DNA of 20,836 nt from JBGTHB01 sp041746415 (GTDB lineage Bacteria; Pseudomonadota; Gammaproteobacteria; Coxiellales; Coxiellaceae), in the NCBI GenBank assembly GCA_041746415.1, contig JBGTHB010000135.1:1-20836 (forward strand), in the 5' to 3' direction. Under the pieces are notes generated by a model, which saw nothing but the letters and a program-made list of their open reading frames with translations, had not been told where the DNA came from and made no database searches. The position numbers and the translations under genes are program-made. Shown here in pieces: positions 13,086-20,528 of this stretch. Numbering within the stretch: the first letter of the stretch is position 1; the number at the start of each line of letters is the position of its first letter.

Positions 13086-14687
13086 ATGTTAACGCCGCGA
13101 GAATACGATATTTTAGTGATTGGCAGCGGCGCGGCCGGCCTTGGATTGGCGTTGAGCCTCGCCAACCGCTATAAGATTGCCGTGGTCTGCAAAGACGATG
13201 GCTTAAGCTCCAGCTCGCAATACGCCCAAGGTGGCATTGCTGCGGTGATGGATGAAAACGACTCGGTTGCCTCCCACATCACTGATACGTTAATCGCGGG
13301 CGATGGTCTGTGTGATAAAAAAGCCACGCGTTTTATTTTAGAAAATGGTAAACCCGCTATTGACTGGTTAATGCAGCACGGCGTGAAATTTACGCTATCA
13401 AGCAAAACTCATCAATTACATTTAACCCAAGAAGGTGGACATTCACATCGACGCGTAGTTCATGCGCAAGATAAAACGGGTGCGGTAGTGGTTAAAACAC
13501 TGGCGGAACAAATTCATGAACACAAAAATATTGACAGTTATGTTGAGCGCACTGCTATTGATTTATTAATTACCGCCAACCAATGCTACGGTGCGGAATT
13601 TTTAAATAACGAAACACAAGCCATCGAAACGTTTCATGCTAAACACGTGGTACTTGCAACAGGCGGTGCTAATCACATGTATTTGCATACCAGCAGCGCT
13701 AAACATACTAGCGGCGATGGCATTGCTATGGCTTATCGTGCCGGTTGTCGTATCGCCAATATGGAATTTAATCAATTTCATCCCACTAGTTTTTATCATC
13801 CCCACGCACACCCATTTTTAATTACTGAAGCCATGCGTGGTGAAGGAGCGACATTGTTATTACCCAATGGTCAACGCTTTATGCCGCAATACGATAAGCG
13901 CGCTGAACTCGCACCACGCGATATTGTGGCACGTGCCATCGACAGCGAAATGAAAAAAAATCAAATTAACCATGTGTATTTAGATATTTCTCACAAAGCT
14001 AAAACATTTATTCAGCAATTTTTTCCCACCATTTATCAACACTGTTTAACAGCAGGAATTGATATCAGCCAACAACCAATTCCCGTTGTGCCTGCAGCAC
14101 ATTACACCTGTGGCGGCATCGTAACCAACTTATATGGCGAAACCGATGTTAAACAACTGTATGCTATCGGCGAAACCGCTTGCACTGGCTTACATGGTGC
14201 CAATCGCATGGCCAGTAATTCATTATTGGAATGCTTGGTGATGGCGATGAGTGCGGCTAAAAAAATTGAAGCAACACAAATTACTTCTCTTGCTTCATCT
14301 CACGCTACAACAACGCAATCCGTAACTTCCTCCCCACATCACACGCTTGCCGATACTTCGGCAAAAATTCGTCACTTGATGTGGCAGCACGTGGGCATTG
14401 TGCGTAACAATGATGGCTTAAAACTAGCACTGGAAAAAATTACGGCACTGCATCACCACATCGAAAATAATTGGGCACAGTTACCGCTTAATCGCAAAAA
14501 TATTGAAACGCGTAACGTAGCGTTAAATGCTTTACTGACCACTACCATGGCAGCGGCACGTCAAGAAAGTCGCGGGTTGCATTTTAATACGGATTATCCC
14601 AATAAAAATCCCGTTGCAAGCAACAGTGTGCTGCAACGGGATAGCGTCCCTGTGAGCTATCGAACGGAACTTCAAGATCCAGGCTAA
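13086..14687 (+). CDS. nadB: L-aspartate oxidase
   Basis: A flavoenzyme oxidising L-aspartate to iminoaspartate, the first step of de novo NAD synthesis with NadA. The FAD-binding motif is VIGSGAAGLG (11-20). SSSSQYAQGGIAA, HRRVVHAQDKTG, ATGGANHMYLHTSS, EFNQFHPTSFY, LITEAMRGEGA, the substrate-loop DKRAELAPRDIVARAID, HYTCGGI and CTGLHGANRMASNSLLECLV are all intact. Length (533) is normal. The ATG at 13086 is the only possible start: TAG is in frame nine bases upstream. There is no Shine-Dalgarno sequence before it, suggesting a leaderless message. The final ~28 codons after RGLHFNTDYP carry the convergent gene's terminator. nadA is not in the window. Confidence 0.96.
   Translation: MLTPREYDILVIGSGAAGLGLALSLANRYKIAVVCKDDGLSSSSQYAQGGIAAVMDENDSVASHITDTLIAGDGLCDKKATRFILENGKPAIDWLMQHGVKFTLSSKTHQLHLTQEGGHSHRRVVHAQDKTGAVVVKTLAEQIHEHKNIDSYVERTAIDLLITANQCYGAEFLNNETQAIETFHAKHVVLATGGANHMYLHTSSAKHTSGDGIAMAYRAGCRIANMEFNQFHPTSFYHPHAHPFLITEAMRGEGATLLLPNGQRFMPQYDKRAELAPRDIVARAIDSEMKKNQINHVYLDISHKAKTFIQQFFPTIYQHCLTAGIDISQQPIPVVPAAHYTCGGIVTNLYGETDVKQLYAIGETACTGLHGANRMASNSLLECLVMAMSAAKKIEATQITSLASSHATTTQSVTSSPHHTLADTSAKIRHLMWQHVGIVRNNDGLKLALEKITALHHHIENNWAQLPLNRKNIETRNVALNALLTTTMAAARQESRGLHFNTDYPNKNPVASNSVLQRDSVPVSYRTELQDPG
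14603..14642 (-). terminator. Strong intrinsic terminator for the orphan gene, inside nadB
   Basis: Minus strand: an uninterrupted 11-bp stem (14632-14642 with 14608-14618), a 13-base loop and then TTTTATT. It begins 42 bases beyond the orphan gene's stop and lies wholly within the last codons of nadB on the other strand. Confidence 0.75.
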
Positions 14688-15811
14688 GACGAGCTTGTAT
14701 TTGCTATTTCGACTGATACATATGAATCTTCTTCTTGTTTTGCATCATCTAATGTATCTGCATATGAAGCTTTAACGTGACCCAATTCCAACGCTAATGT
14801 GTTTTTATTTTCTTTTAACCAATTAAAATCAGCTTCGCTCATCCCATTTATTAATTCATAATAATGTTGAGTCGGACTTGGCACCAGCCCTAAGCTTAAT
14901 GTATTTGCAATAGTTCCTACAAAAACTCGCGGGTTGTAAATTGGTCTTGAGAAATGATGTGCTGCAGCCTTCATTGCGGCCAATCCAACAAATTCACCAT
15001 TCAGTATTCTTTCAAAATGCGCCACACGCGCTTTTAAATCCGATTTATCTGAGGTTGGATCACTGGCTTTGACATTAAAATAATTTAATATCAGACTCAC
15101 ATTTTTGGGCGCACGAACACGGCAACCTGGATGCAACTGATCAAATGCAGTAATTTTTTGCTGTAGCTGCAGCTTATTCGCCAATTCTCCTATCATTTTA
15201 TCTTGCGCCGCAAACTCTAAAAAATTTTGTAAAAATCGGCTCAACATTACCGTATTTAACGCATTGCCCACTGTGCAATTTAGCTGTGCTTCGCTGATCT
15301 GAGCCACAGCACTATAAAGCGGTGTAATACCTTCCCGACTAAATAAAAAACTTTGCCATTGCTTCAAATCAAAATGAGAAAATAAAAAAATTACTCTTTC
15401 GATTGACAGCTTGGGCAACTTAATGGATTCCGGCAGTTTTTTATCTCTTCTCGACTGCAATTTACTAAGATAAGCGGCTCTGGCATTTAATTTTTGAAAT
15501 TCGCCCTCGCTATCTTGTTCCAAAACCAGCTCTTCTAAATTAATTGCCTCTACACGAGCAAAAAGTTTGAGCCAAGCTATTAAAGCCTGCCTATGGTTTT
15601 TTGTTTGTTCCAATGGGAGCTCTAAAACTTTTTGCTGTATGTGAGCGTCAACCCTTGGTTGTAATCCTGTTTGTTCTCGTTTATTTATTTCAGAAATTAT
15701 TCCAACTATGTCTTTTATGTTTGCTAAATTTTTTGCTGCTTGTATGTCTGGTAAAGTTGCGGCTTCTTGTTTTTTTGCAGCAGGCACCTTAGAAAATAAA
15801 TTACTTCGCAT
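14684..15811 (-). CDS. Orphan soluble protein, 375 residues, unrecognised family
   Basis: I do not recognise this protein. The start is the ATG at 15811 with a strong AAGGAG six bases upstream; an in-frame GTG two codons earlier is worse placed. There is no signal peptide or membrane segment. The sequence is mostly amphipathic and looks helical and charged, with Leu/Lys/Glu-rich stretches (IQQKVLELPLEQTKNHRQ, LNARAAYLSKLQSRRDKK). A more ordered part follows (LFSHFDLKQWQSFLFSREG, NTVMLSRFLQNFLEFAAQ, NYFNVKASDPTSDK). The tail is acidic and polar (DDAKQEEDSYVSVEIANTSSS), reminiscent of C-terminal signals of Dot/Icm type IV effectors but not diagnostic. It sits between nadB and ygfX, which are normally close neighbours, so it looks inserted. 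It has its own leader and terminator. Confidence 0.75.
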   Translation of the reverse strand: MRSNLFSKVPAAKKQEAATLPDIQAAKNLANIKDIVGIISEINKREQTGLQPRVDAHIQQKVLELPLEQTKNHRQALIAWLKLFARVEAINLEELVLEQDSEGEFQKLNARAAYLSKLQSRRDKKLPESIKLPKLSIERVIFLFSHFDLKQWQSFLFSREGITPLYSAVAQISEAQLNCTVGNALNTVMLSRFLQNFLEFAAQDKMIGELANKLQLQQKITAFDQLHPGCRVRAPKNVSLILNYFNVKASDPTSDKSDLKARVAHFERILNGEFVGLAAMKAAAHHFSRPIYNPRVFVGTIANTLSLGLVPSPTQHYYELINGMSEADFNWLKENKNTLALELGHVKASYADTLDDAKQEEDSYVSVEIANTSSS

Positions 15812-15846
15812 ACACACTCCTTATTGATTGGACTCAGTAAAATCAT
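15724..15846 (-). other. Candidate 40-codon upstream ORF overlapping the orphan gene start
   Basis: An ATG at 15846 is preceded by AAGGAG (15853-15858) at six bases, as good as the main gene's own site. The frame (MILLSPINKECVCEV...) runs 40 codons, covers the main gene's Shine-Dalgarno and start in another frame, and ends at 15724. It may be a translated leader that controls access to the main start, or chance. Confidence 0.3.
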
Positions 15847-15895
15847 TTACTTCTCCTTCAAACATAAAAATTTTTTATTAAAGAAATATTAATGC

Positions 15896-16240
15896 TCATT
15901 TTTTGGCAGAATAAAAACGAACCTTTTTACACAGCTGACGCCACTGGCTTAAACTAAACTGATCTCGCCATAACAAAATATTTTTTTTCGGCAACGAATG
16001 CGGATCTTGGATACGAAGCAATAACCAAAACCGCGTTTGATAATAACGCAGCAAAACAAATTCCGCGGGCAACGGGGTGGGATTTAAAATGACAGTGAAC
16101 AGATCGCGCAAATAAACTATCGCAACCGTTAACAACAAAATAGTTTTAATACCCCACCACAACGCACTGCTGATCACAGCCATTGCCGCAAGCACACTAA
16201 CAAAAGTAAAAGCGATTAAATGGATTGCAGAAACGCGCAT
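15896..16240 (-). CDS. YgfX-like inner-membrane protein
   Basis: A 114-residue protein with a two-segment N-terminal membrane hairpin (about 7-25 and 28-46, LIAFTFVSVLAAMAVI and GIKTILLLTVAIVYL). A cytoplasmic tail ends ILLWRDQFSLSQWRQLCKKVRF, matching the LWxDSLSxxxWRxLRR pattern of YgfX (CptA). YgfX is paired with SdhE in many gammaproteobacteria and sits near nadB in Pseudomonas and relatives, so context supports the call. No sdhE is adjacent here. No clear Shine-Dalgarno precedes the ATG. The 49-base gap to sixA upstream suggests a shared transcript. The function remains debated even in E. coli. Confidence 0.65.
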   Translation of the reverse strand: MRVSAIHLIAFTFVSVLAAMAVISSALWWGIKTILLLTVAIVYLRDLFTVILNPTPLPAEFVLLRYYQTRFWLLLRIQDPHSLPKKNILLWRDQFSLSQWRQLCKKVRFYSAKK

Positions 16241-16289
16241 AGGCCAAGCGTAAAAGATTCAATTGATGCGTGTTAACGTAGCCCTGATG

Positions 16290-16757
16290 TTATGCCAACA
16301 GTTCAGGGCGCAGTGACCAATTGATTAACCAATTATCGTGATCGTAACGCTCTAAACAAATTAATGTACCGGGCGTGAAGCGCACCAAATCCATTGTCTG
16401 CTCTGCCAACACCAGTTCACTTACCAGTTGTGATACAAATGGCATGTGCCCAACCAACAATGTGTCATCACTCCATTGCTCAATTTCGGCAACCAACGGT
16501 TCAATATCGCATTCTGGATTTAAGCGCTTGCACACTTCCAGCTTCATTTGCGGCGCCATAGCAGCGGCAATAATTTCAGCCGTTTGCTGGGCCCGCAATT
16601 TCTCACTGTGCAGAATATGCGAAACCAGCACCCCTTCTGTTTTGAGGAACTGACCGAACTTTACTAAGGCTTGTTTGCCATGAGGCGTGAGCGACCTTCT
16701 GCCATCGGCATTGGGATGTTGCTCTGCATGACCATGTCGCATAATGTAGATTTTCAT
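16290..16757 (-). CDS. sixA: Phosphohistidine phosphatase SixA
   Basis: A small histidine-phosphatase-superfamily enzyme that removes phosphate from phosphohistidine residues, in E. coli acting on ArcB or the nitrogen phosphotransferase protein NPr. MKIYIMRHGHAEQ opens the protein with the catalytic Arg7-His8-Gly9. Arg55 is in SEKLRAQQTAE and the second catalytic His104 is in LLVGHMPFVSQLVSEL. I start at the ATG at 16757 (155 residues), by comparison with the family, in which the RHG motif falls within the first ten residues; 13 more in-frame codons upstream lack homology. The Shine-Dalgarno sequence is weak. It is divergent from the membrane-protein pair and probably co-transcribed with ygfX. 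Confidence 0.88.
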   Translation of the reverse strand: MKIYIMRHGHAEQHPNADGRRSLTPHGKQALVKFGQFLKTEGVLVSHILHSEKLRAQQTAEIIAAAMAPQMKLEVCKRLNPECDIEPLVAEIEQWSDDTLLVGHMPFVSQLVSELVLAEQTMDLVRFTPGTLICLERYDHDNWLINWSLRPELLA

Positions 16758-16905
16758 GGCCTGCATTCTAAATGACTTTTGCACTTTAGGCGACATATAC
16801 CGGTCGTCAATGAAGATAAGAACATTAATTTTGACACACGATAAATCGCAACTTCAACTGAAATGGCTATATATGGATCAGTCAGCAACACCATCGACGT
16901 TGGGC

Positions 16906-16911
16906 TATAAT
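16906..16911 (+). promoter_or_regulatory. -10 element upstream of the membrane-protein pair
   Basis: A perfect TATAAT lies 40 bases before the first gene's GTG. No good -35 hexamer exists at 16-18 bp, so an activator or a weak promoter is possible. Confidence 0.4.
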
Positions 16912-16951
16912 TTGATCAGGTAACAGCTTGAATTAGGTGAGGAGAAGACAA

Positions 16952-17845
16952 GTGTCTGATTTAAATGAACTTAAAACTAAAGTCACATTGCCCATCATAG
17001 GCACTTTAAAAGAAGCCTGGCATGGCATCAGCGGGTTCAAAGCTTCGGCCTGGGGTGGCGCCGGTTTTTTAATTCTAGTCTCGTCTGGAATTATGTTTGC
17101 CATGCTTATTGTGGCCATGATTGTCATCTTTGGCTTAATTGGCAGCACAGGGTTAAGCGACCCTTCGCAAGTGAGTCCCAATGCCGCACTCGGCATACAA
17201 ATTATTATGCGCGTGCTTTCCATCCTAGGGGATTTTTTTATTATGCCCATTGCGGTGGGCTTATCTCTTTTAGCCGTGCATCGGTTACGCCAACAACCAT
17301 TTACCGCTTATCGCGTTTTTGATTATTACAAATGGCGTTACATGTGGCGTTTCTTTATGGTCATGCTGCTGCTCTATGCAATGCTGTTTGTGGTGCTGCT
17401 AGGTCTAGCTTTAATTGCAGCGGTAATGATTGCGATTTTTCATCACACTGAAATGCATCCAGTCCTTATTTTCACTCTATGCAGTATTGCCGGCATAGCA
17501 TTATTTCTTTTTATTGCTTACATCAGTATCGGCACCCATTTTGCAAATTTTTTAATTGCCGATAAAAATAAAGGCGTGTGGCACGCGTTTGGTGAAGGTT
17601 ATCGCATCGCTTGGCAGTATTATTGGCGTATTCTTGGTATCATTATGCTTTTCGCTTTAATTGCTCTTGGCCTTGCACTCGCTTGCAGTATTTTATTCTT
17701 CTTATTCCATCTCATTAACTTGGGTTGGCTAGGGGGCTTACTGGGTTTTGCTGTTATGGTGACAGTAATGATTTGGTATCTACCTTGGGGTCTCAACATA
17801 TGGGCATTAATTTATCGTGATTTATTCGGCTTGGAGTCTCAATAA
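16952..17845 (+). CDS. Multi-pass membrane protein, first of a related pair
   Basis: The family is not recognised. The GTG at 16952 (MSDLNELKTKV) is the best start: AGGAGA lies six bases upstream, while a GTG at 16937 precedes that site. The product has 297 residues and about six hydrophobic segments (roughly 36-62, 76-104, 132-160, 170-195, 222-252 and 256-280). A short cytoplasmic N-terminus carries LKEAWHGISGFKASAWGG. The second gene has the same motif, LKSAWQNVAGFKAAFWRG, and both end with a W-A-L-[IV]-Y segment, so they are paralogues. Architecture and motif resemble uncharacterised integral-membrane families described only as hypothetical. No transport or enzyme signature is visible. 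The end overlaps the start of the second gene by 29 bases in another frame. Confidence 0.8.
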   Translation: MSDLNELKTKVTLPIIGTLKEAWHGISGFKASAWGGAGFLILVSSGIMFAMLIVAMIVIFGLIGSTGLSDPSQVSPNAALGIQIIMRVLSILGDFFIMPIAVGLSLLAVHRLRQQPFTAYRVFDYYKWRYMWRFFMVMLLLYAMLFVVLLGLALIAAVMIAIFHHTEMHPVLIFTLCSIAGIALFLFIAYISIGTHFANFLIADKNKGVWHAFGEGYRIAWQYYWRILGIIMLFALIALGLALACSILFFLFHLINLGWLGGLLGFAVMVTVMIWYLPWGLNIWALIYRDLFGLESQ

Positions 17846-18515
17846 CGTATTAAAATCCGCTTGGCAAAACGTGGCTGGCTTTAAAGCTGCGTTTTGGCGC
17901 GGCACTTCAATTGCGTTAAGCGGTTATATCGTTGTTGGCATCACCGCAATCATATGGCTTTTGTTTGCAAAAAATTCCCTAGTGATTCTTATTATTGGCA
18001 GCGCTTGGTTTGCTTTGGGTTTGGTATTTATTTATATGCCATTACAAGTTGGCGTGTTGCGCTTATCGCTCGATTGGTTAAATAAAAAACCCATCCAGCT
18101 AAACAACGTTTATCGCTATCTCAATATGGCGTTAGCGCTCAAAATTGGGCTGGTAACACTGCTTGGGATTTTTTTTATTGCTGTTACCAGTTGTATTCCC
18201 ACCTGGTGGGGGCAAGTCATTGGCTTTGTCGCTGGCTTATTTATTTTAGCTACAATGATGTTAGCTTGGTTTTACCTAGCTGATACTGATCCCAATATGG
18301 ATCACGTTATTGCGTTTTGTGCTTTTAGTTTAAAGTATCGCGGCCTAAAGCTGGCTATGTTAATGTTGTTATCGAATATTGTTTTTTTGCTCAGTTTGCT
18401 GACATTAGGCATCGCCTTTATTTGGTTAGGGCCGTGGTTTAATCACGCTTGGGCGTTGGTGTATTTAAATATCAAAGCGCAATACCAAATAGCCATTTCT
18501 ACTCGCCGTACTTGA
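17817..18515 (+). CDS. Multi-pass membrane protein, second of a related pair
   Basis: A paralogue of the preceding gene: 232 residues, five or six hydrophobic segments, the N-terminal LKSAWQNVAGFKAAFWRG motif and a C-terminal NHAWALVYLN segment. The only reasonable start is a GTG at 17817, 29 bases inside the previous gene and without a Shine-Dalgarno sequence. GGAG at 17833 has no in-frame start at the proper distance after it. Translation is therefore likely by coupling or reinitiation, or by a +1 frameshift yielding one fused protein. No function can be assigned; a two-subunit or pseudodimeric membrane complex with the first protein is an inference from the pairing. Confidence 0.75.
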   Translation: MIYSAWSLNNVLKSAWQNVAGFKAAFWRGTSIALSGYIVVGITAIIWLLFAKNSLVILIIGSAWFALGLVFIYMPLQVGVLRLSLDWLNKKPIQLNNVYRYLNMALALKIGLVTLLGIFFIAVTSCIPTWWGQVIGFVAGLFILATMMLAWFYLADTDPNMDHVIAFCAFSLKYRGLKLAMLMLLSNIVFLLSLLTLGIAFIWLGPWFNHAWALVYLNIKAQYQIAISTRRT

Positions 18516-18549
18516 GACATCGCTGCCTGTATTTCAATGCAAATTCCGC

Positions 18550-18555
18550 TATACT
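18550..18555 (+). promoter_or_regulatory. -10 element upstream of the DAK2-DegV fusion gene
   Basis: TATACT (five of six consensus positions) lies 31 bases before the ATG. The upstream -35 region (CTGTAT/TGTATT) is weak. It gives a leader of about 25 bases containing GAGGG. Confidence 0.4.
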
Positions 18556-18586
18556 CGCCTCTGTGTTCACCATTGAGGGTTAATTA

Positions 18587-20407
18587 ATGAACAAAATTAC
18601 TTACCTTGACGGTACTCGCTTATATCGCGCTTTGGTGGCAGGGATCCGCCAAGTAATTTCACGTCAAGAGTATCTCAATAATATTAATGTTTATCCTGTT
18701 CCCGACCGCGACACGGGAACTAATATGGCCATGACGCTCAACGCTATTTTAGAAGGCACCTATGCTAGCCAAAAAACAAATATTGATGATTTATTAAATA
18801 ATATTGCCGATAGCGCACTGAATGGTGCACGGGGTAATTCGGGTGCGATTCTCGCTCAGTTTTTTCAAGGTCTATGTGAAGGCGCAGAACACATCGGCGG
18901 CAAAATGAGCACCTTGCAATTTGTGGCTGCTATTAATCGCGGGGTGGATTTCGCTTATTCTGCTTTATCACAACCCAAAGAAGGCACCATCCTCACTGTG
19001 ATTAAAGACTTTGCGCTTGCATTAAGTGACTTTATCAAAACCAATGGTGAAGATTTTTTACATCTCATCCGTGCCGGTATTGTGCGCGCCAAAGAATCAT
19101 TGCATAACACCACTAATCAATTAAAAGAATTAAAAAAAGCCAATGTGGTCGACGCAGGCGCACAAGGTTTTGTTGATTTACTAGAGGGCATTTATGGTTT
19201 TATTGAAAATGGCTCGATCCGCAACTTACAAAGCTACGCCCCTTCTGAAAATACAACTATGATCACTGACACACTTGAAGATTTTGCCCTGGATGAAAAA
19301 AATCGCTTTTGCACCGAGTGCTTAATCACCGGTGATAATATCAATCAAACTGAGTTGCGCAATCGCCTTGATAAAATTGGCTCAAGCTTGATCGTTGCAG
19401 GTTCAAAGATCAAAACTAAAGTACATATACACGCCAATGACCCAGCAGAAATTTTCGGTATTTGTCGCGAATATGGCAAACTGCAAGGTGAAAAAGCCGA
19501 TGACATGATTCATCAACAGCGCTCAATTAATCACAAACGCGCCCAAGTTGCCATCCTCACGGATTCGGGCGCTGATCTACCTGAAGAAATCATCAGCAAA
19601 CTAGACATTCACGTAGTGCCAATTTTAGTGAACTTCGATCAAGAATGTTTTATCGACAAAGTGACGTTGTCTGCTAATGAATTTTATCACTTATTAAAAC
19701 GCAATCCGCATCATCCTAAAACATCTCAACCCAGTCCTGGCGATTTCAAACGTCAATATCAATATTTAGCGAGTCACTATGATTCGATTATCGCCATTCA
19801 TTTGCCCAAAAAAATCAGCGGCACCATGCTGTCATCTGAAACCGCTTCAAAAAATACAATTGAAACACAAGTTGATATTTTAGATGCCATGAGCACATCC
19901 GGCGGCCAAGGATTAATAGTGCAATACGCCGCAGAGTTAGCCAAAGCCAATAAAAAACATTGGGAAATTATTCATGGTGTTCGGCTGGCTACAAAACGCA
20001 CTCAATTTTTTGCCGCTTTTACCGATCTTACCTTCGTTGAACGCGGCGGGCGTTTATCCGCACGCAAGCGCAAACTGATTCAGTGGCTGCATGTATCACC
20101 CGTACTTAGTTTTGATGAAAGCGGCCAAATTAAACCTTCAGCGGTGTTTTTTGGCAAACGCAATTTAGCCAAAAAACTCGCTCGCCTAGCCAAAAAGAAA
20201 ATGCAGCCCGATAAAACCTATCGCGTTATAATCACGCATTGCAATGCCGAGCAAGAAGCTGAAAAATTAAAATCACACTTGCAACACCAACACACCAAAC
20301 TCGATTCCATTTATGTGATGCCGTGCAGCGCTGCACTTGGCGCGCATACCGGACCAGGCACGTTGGCGATGGCAATACAGGAATATGTTGCTGTGGAAAA
20401 TCAGTAA
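18587..20407 (+). CDS. Fused fatty-acid-kinase-like protein: DAK2/FakA domains plus DegV/FakB domain
   Basis: A 606-residue fusion. Residues 1-210 are a DAK2 (DhaL-like) kinase domain, with metal/nucleotide motif NVYPVPDRDTGTNM (34-47), NGARGNSGAILAQ (79-91) and VVDAGAQGFVDLL (187-199). Residues about 235-310 match the FakA middle domain, including a potential zinc set of Cys242 or Cys245 with His280 and His282 (KVHIHANDP). Residues about 318-602 are a DegV/FakB lipid-binding domain: ILTDSGADLP, KTSQPSPGDF, KKISGTM, ERGGRLSARK and GAHTGPGTLAMAI. In Gram-positives FakB binds a fatty acid and separate FakA phosphorylates it to acyl phosphate. Here the FakA C-terminal domain is replaced by FakB itself. 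The ATG has GAGGG seven bases upstream. The reaction is inferred from domains; the gene stands alone with its own promoter. Confidence 0.88.
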   Translation: MNKITYLDGTRLYRALVAGIRQVISRQEYLNNINVYPVPDRDTGTNMAMTLNAILEGTYASQKTNIDDLLNNIADSALNGARGNSGAILAQFFQGLCEGAEHIGGKMSTLQFVAAINRGVDFAYSALSQPKEGTILTVIKDFALALSDFIKTNGEDFLHLIRAGIVRAKESLHNTTNQLKELKKANVVDAGAQGFVDLLEGIYGFIENGSIRNLQSYAPSENTTMITDTLEDFALDEKNRFCTECLITGDNINQTELRNRLDKIGSSLIVAGSKIKTKVHIHANDPAEIFGICREYGKLQGEKADDMIHQQRSINHKRAQVAILTDSGADLPEEIISKLDIHVVPILVNFDQECFIDKVTLSANEFYHLLKRNPHHPKTSQPSPGDFKRQYQYLASHYDSIIAIHLPKKISGTMLSSETASKNTIETQVDILDAMSTSGGQGLIVQYAAELAKANKKHWEIIHGVRLATKRTQFFAAFTDLTFVERGGRLSARKRKLIQWLHVSPVLSFDESGQIKPSAVFFGKRNLAKKLARLAKKKMQPDKTYRVIITHCNAEQEAEKLKSHLQHQHTKLDSIYVMPCSAALGAHTGPGTLAMAIQEYVAVENQ

Positions 20408-20528
20408 TTGCTACTGACTTAGAATTTTTTAGTTAGCAAGAGCGACATAAAATTTATATCTACCAACGATATTTAGCCATTCTTAATGAGGGAATTGGTC
20501 GTTTTTAACGAAAATAACAGAGTAAATT
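20408..20528. other. Gap between the fusion gene and the final hydrolase
   Basis: It begins with an imperfect inverted repeat: TTGCTA...ACT (20408-20419) with AGTTAGCAA (20431-20439), around a loop containing TTTTTT. No T-run follows, so terminator activity is doubtful. The rest is AT-rich without a clear promoter. Confidence 0.3.

Noticed and set aside
14640..14661. Second hairpin GATAGC/GCTATC near the end of nadB as a plus-strand terminator
   Set aside because: Only 6 bp, overlaps the arm of the stronger 11-bp hairpin, and is not followed by T residues.
16831..16836. Perfect TTGACA between sixA and the membrane-protein pair
   Set aside because: No -10-like hexamer occurs 16-19 bp downstream; the perfect TATAAT at 16906 is far too distant to pair with it.
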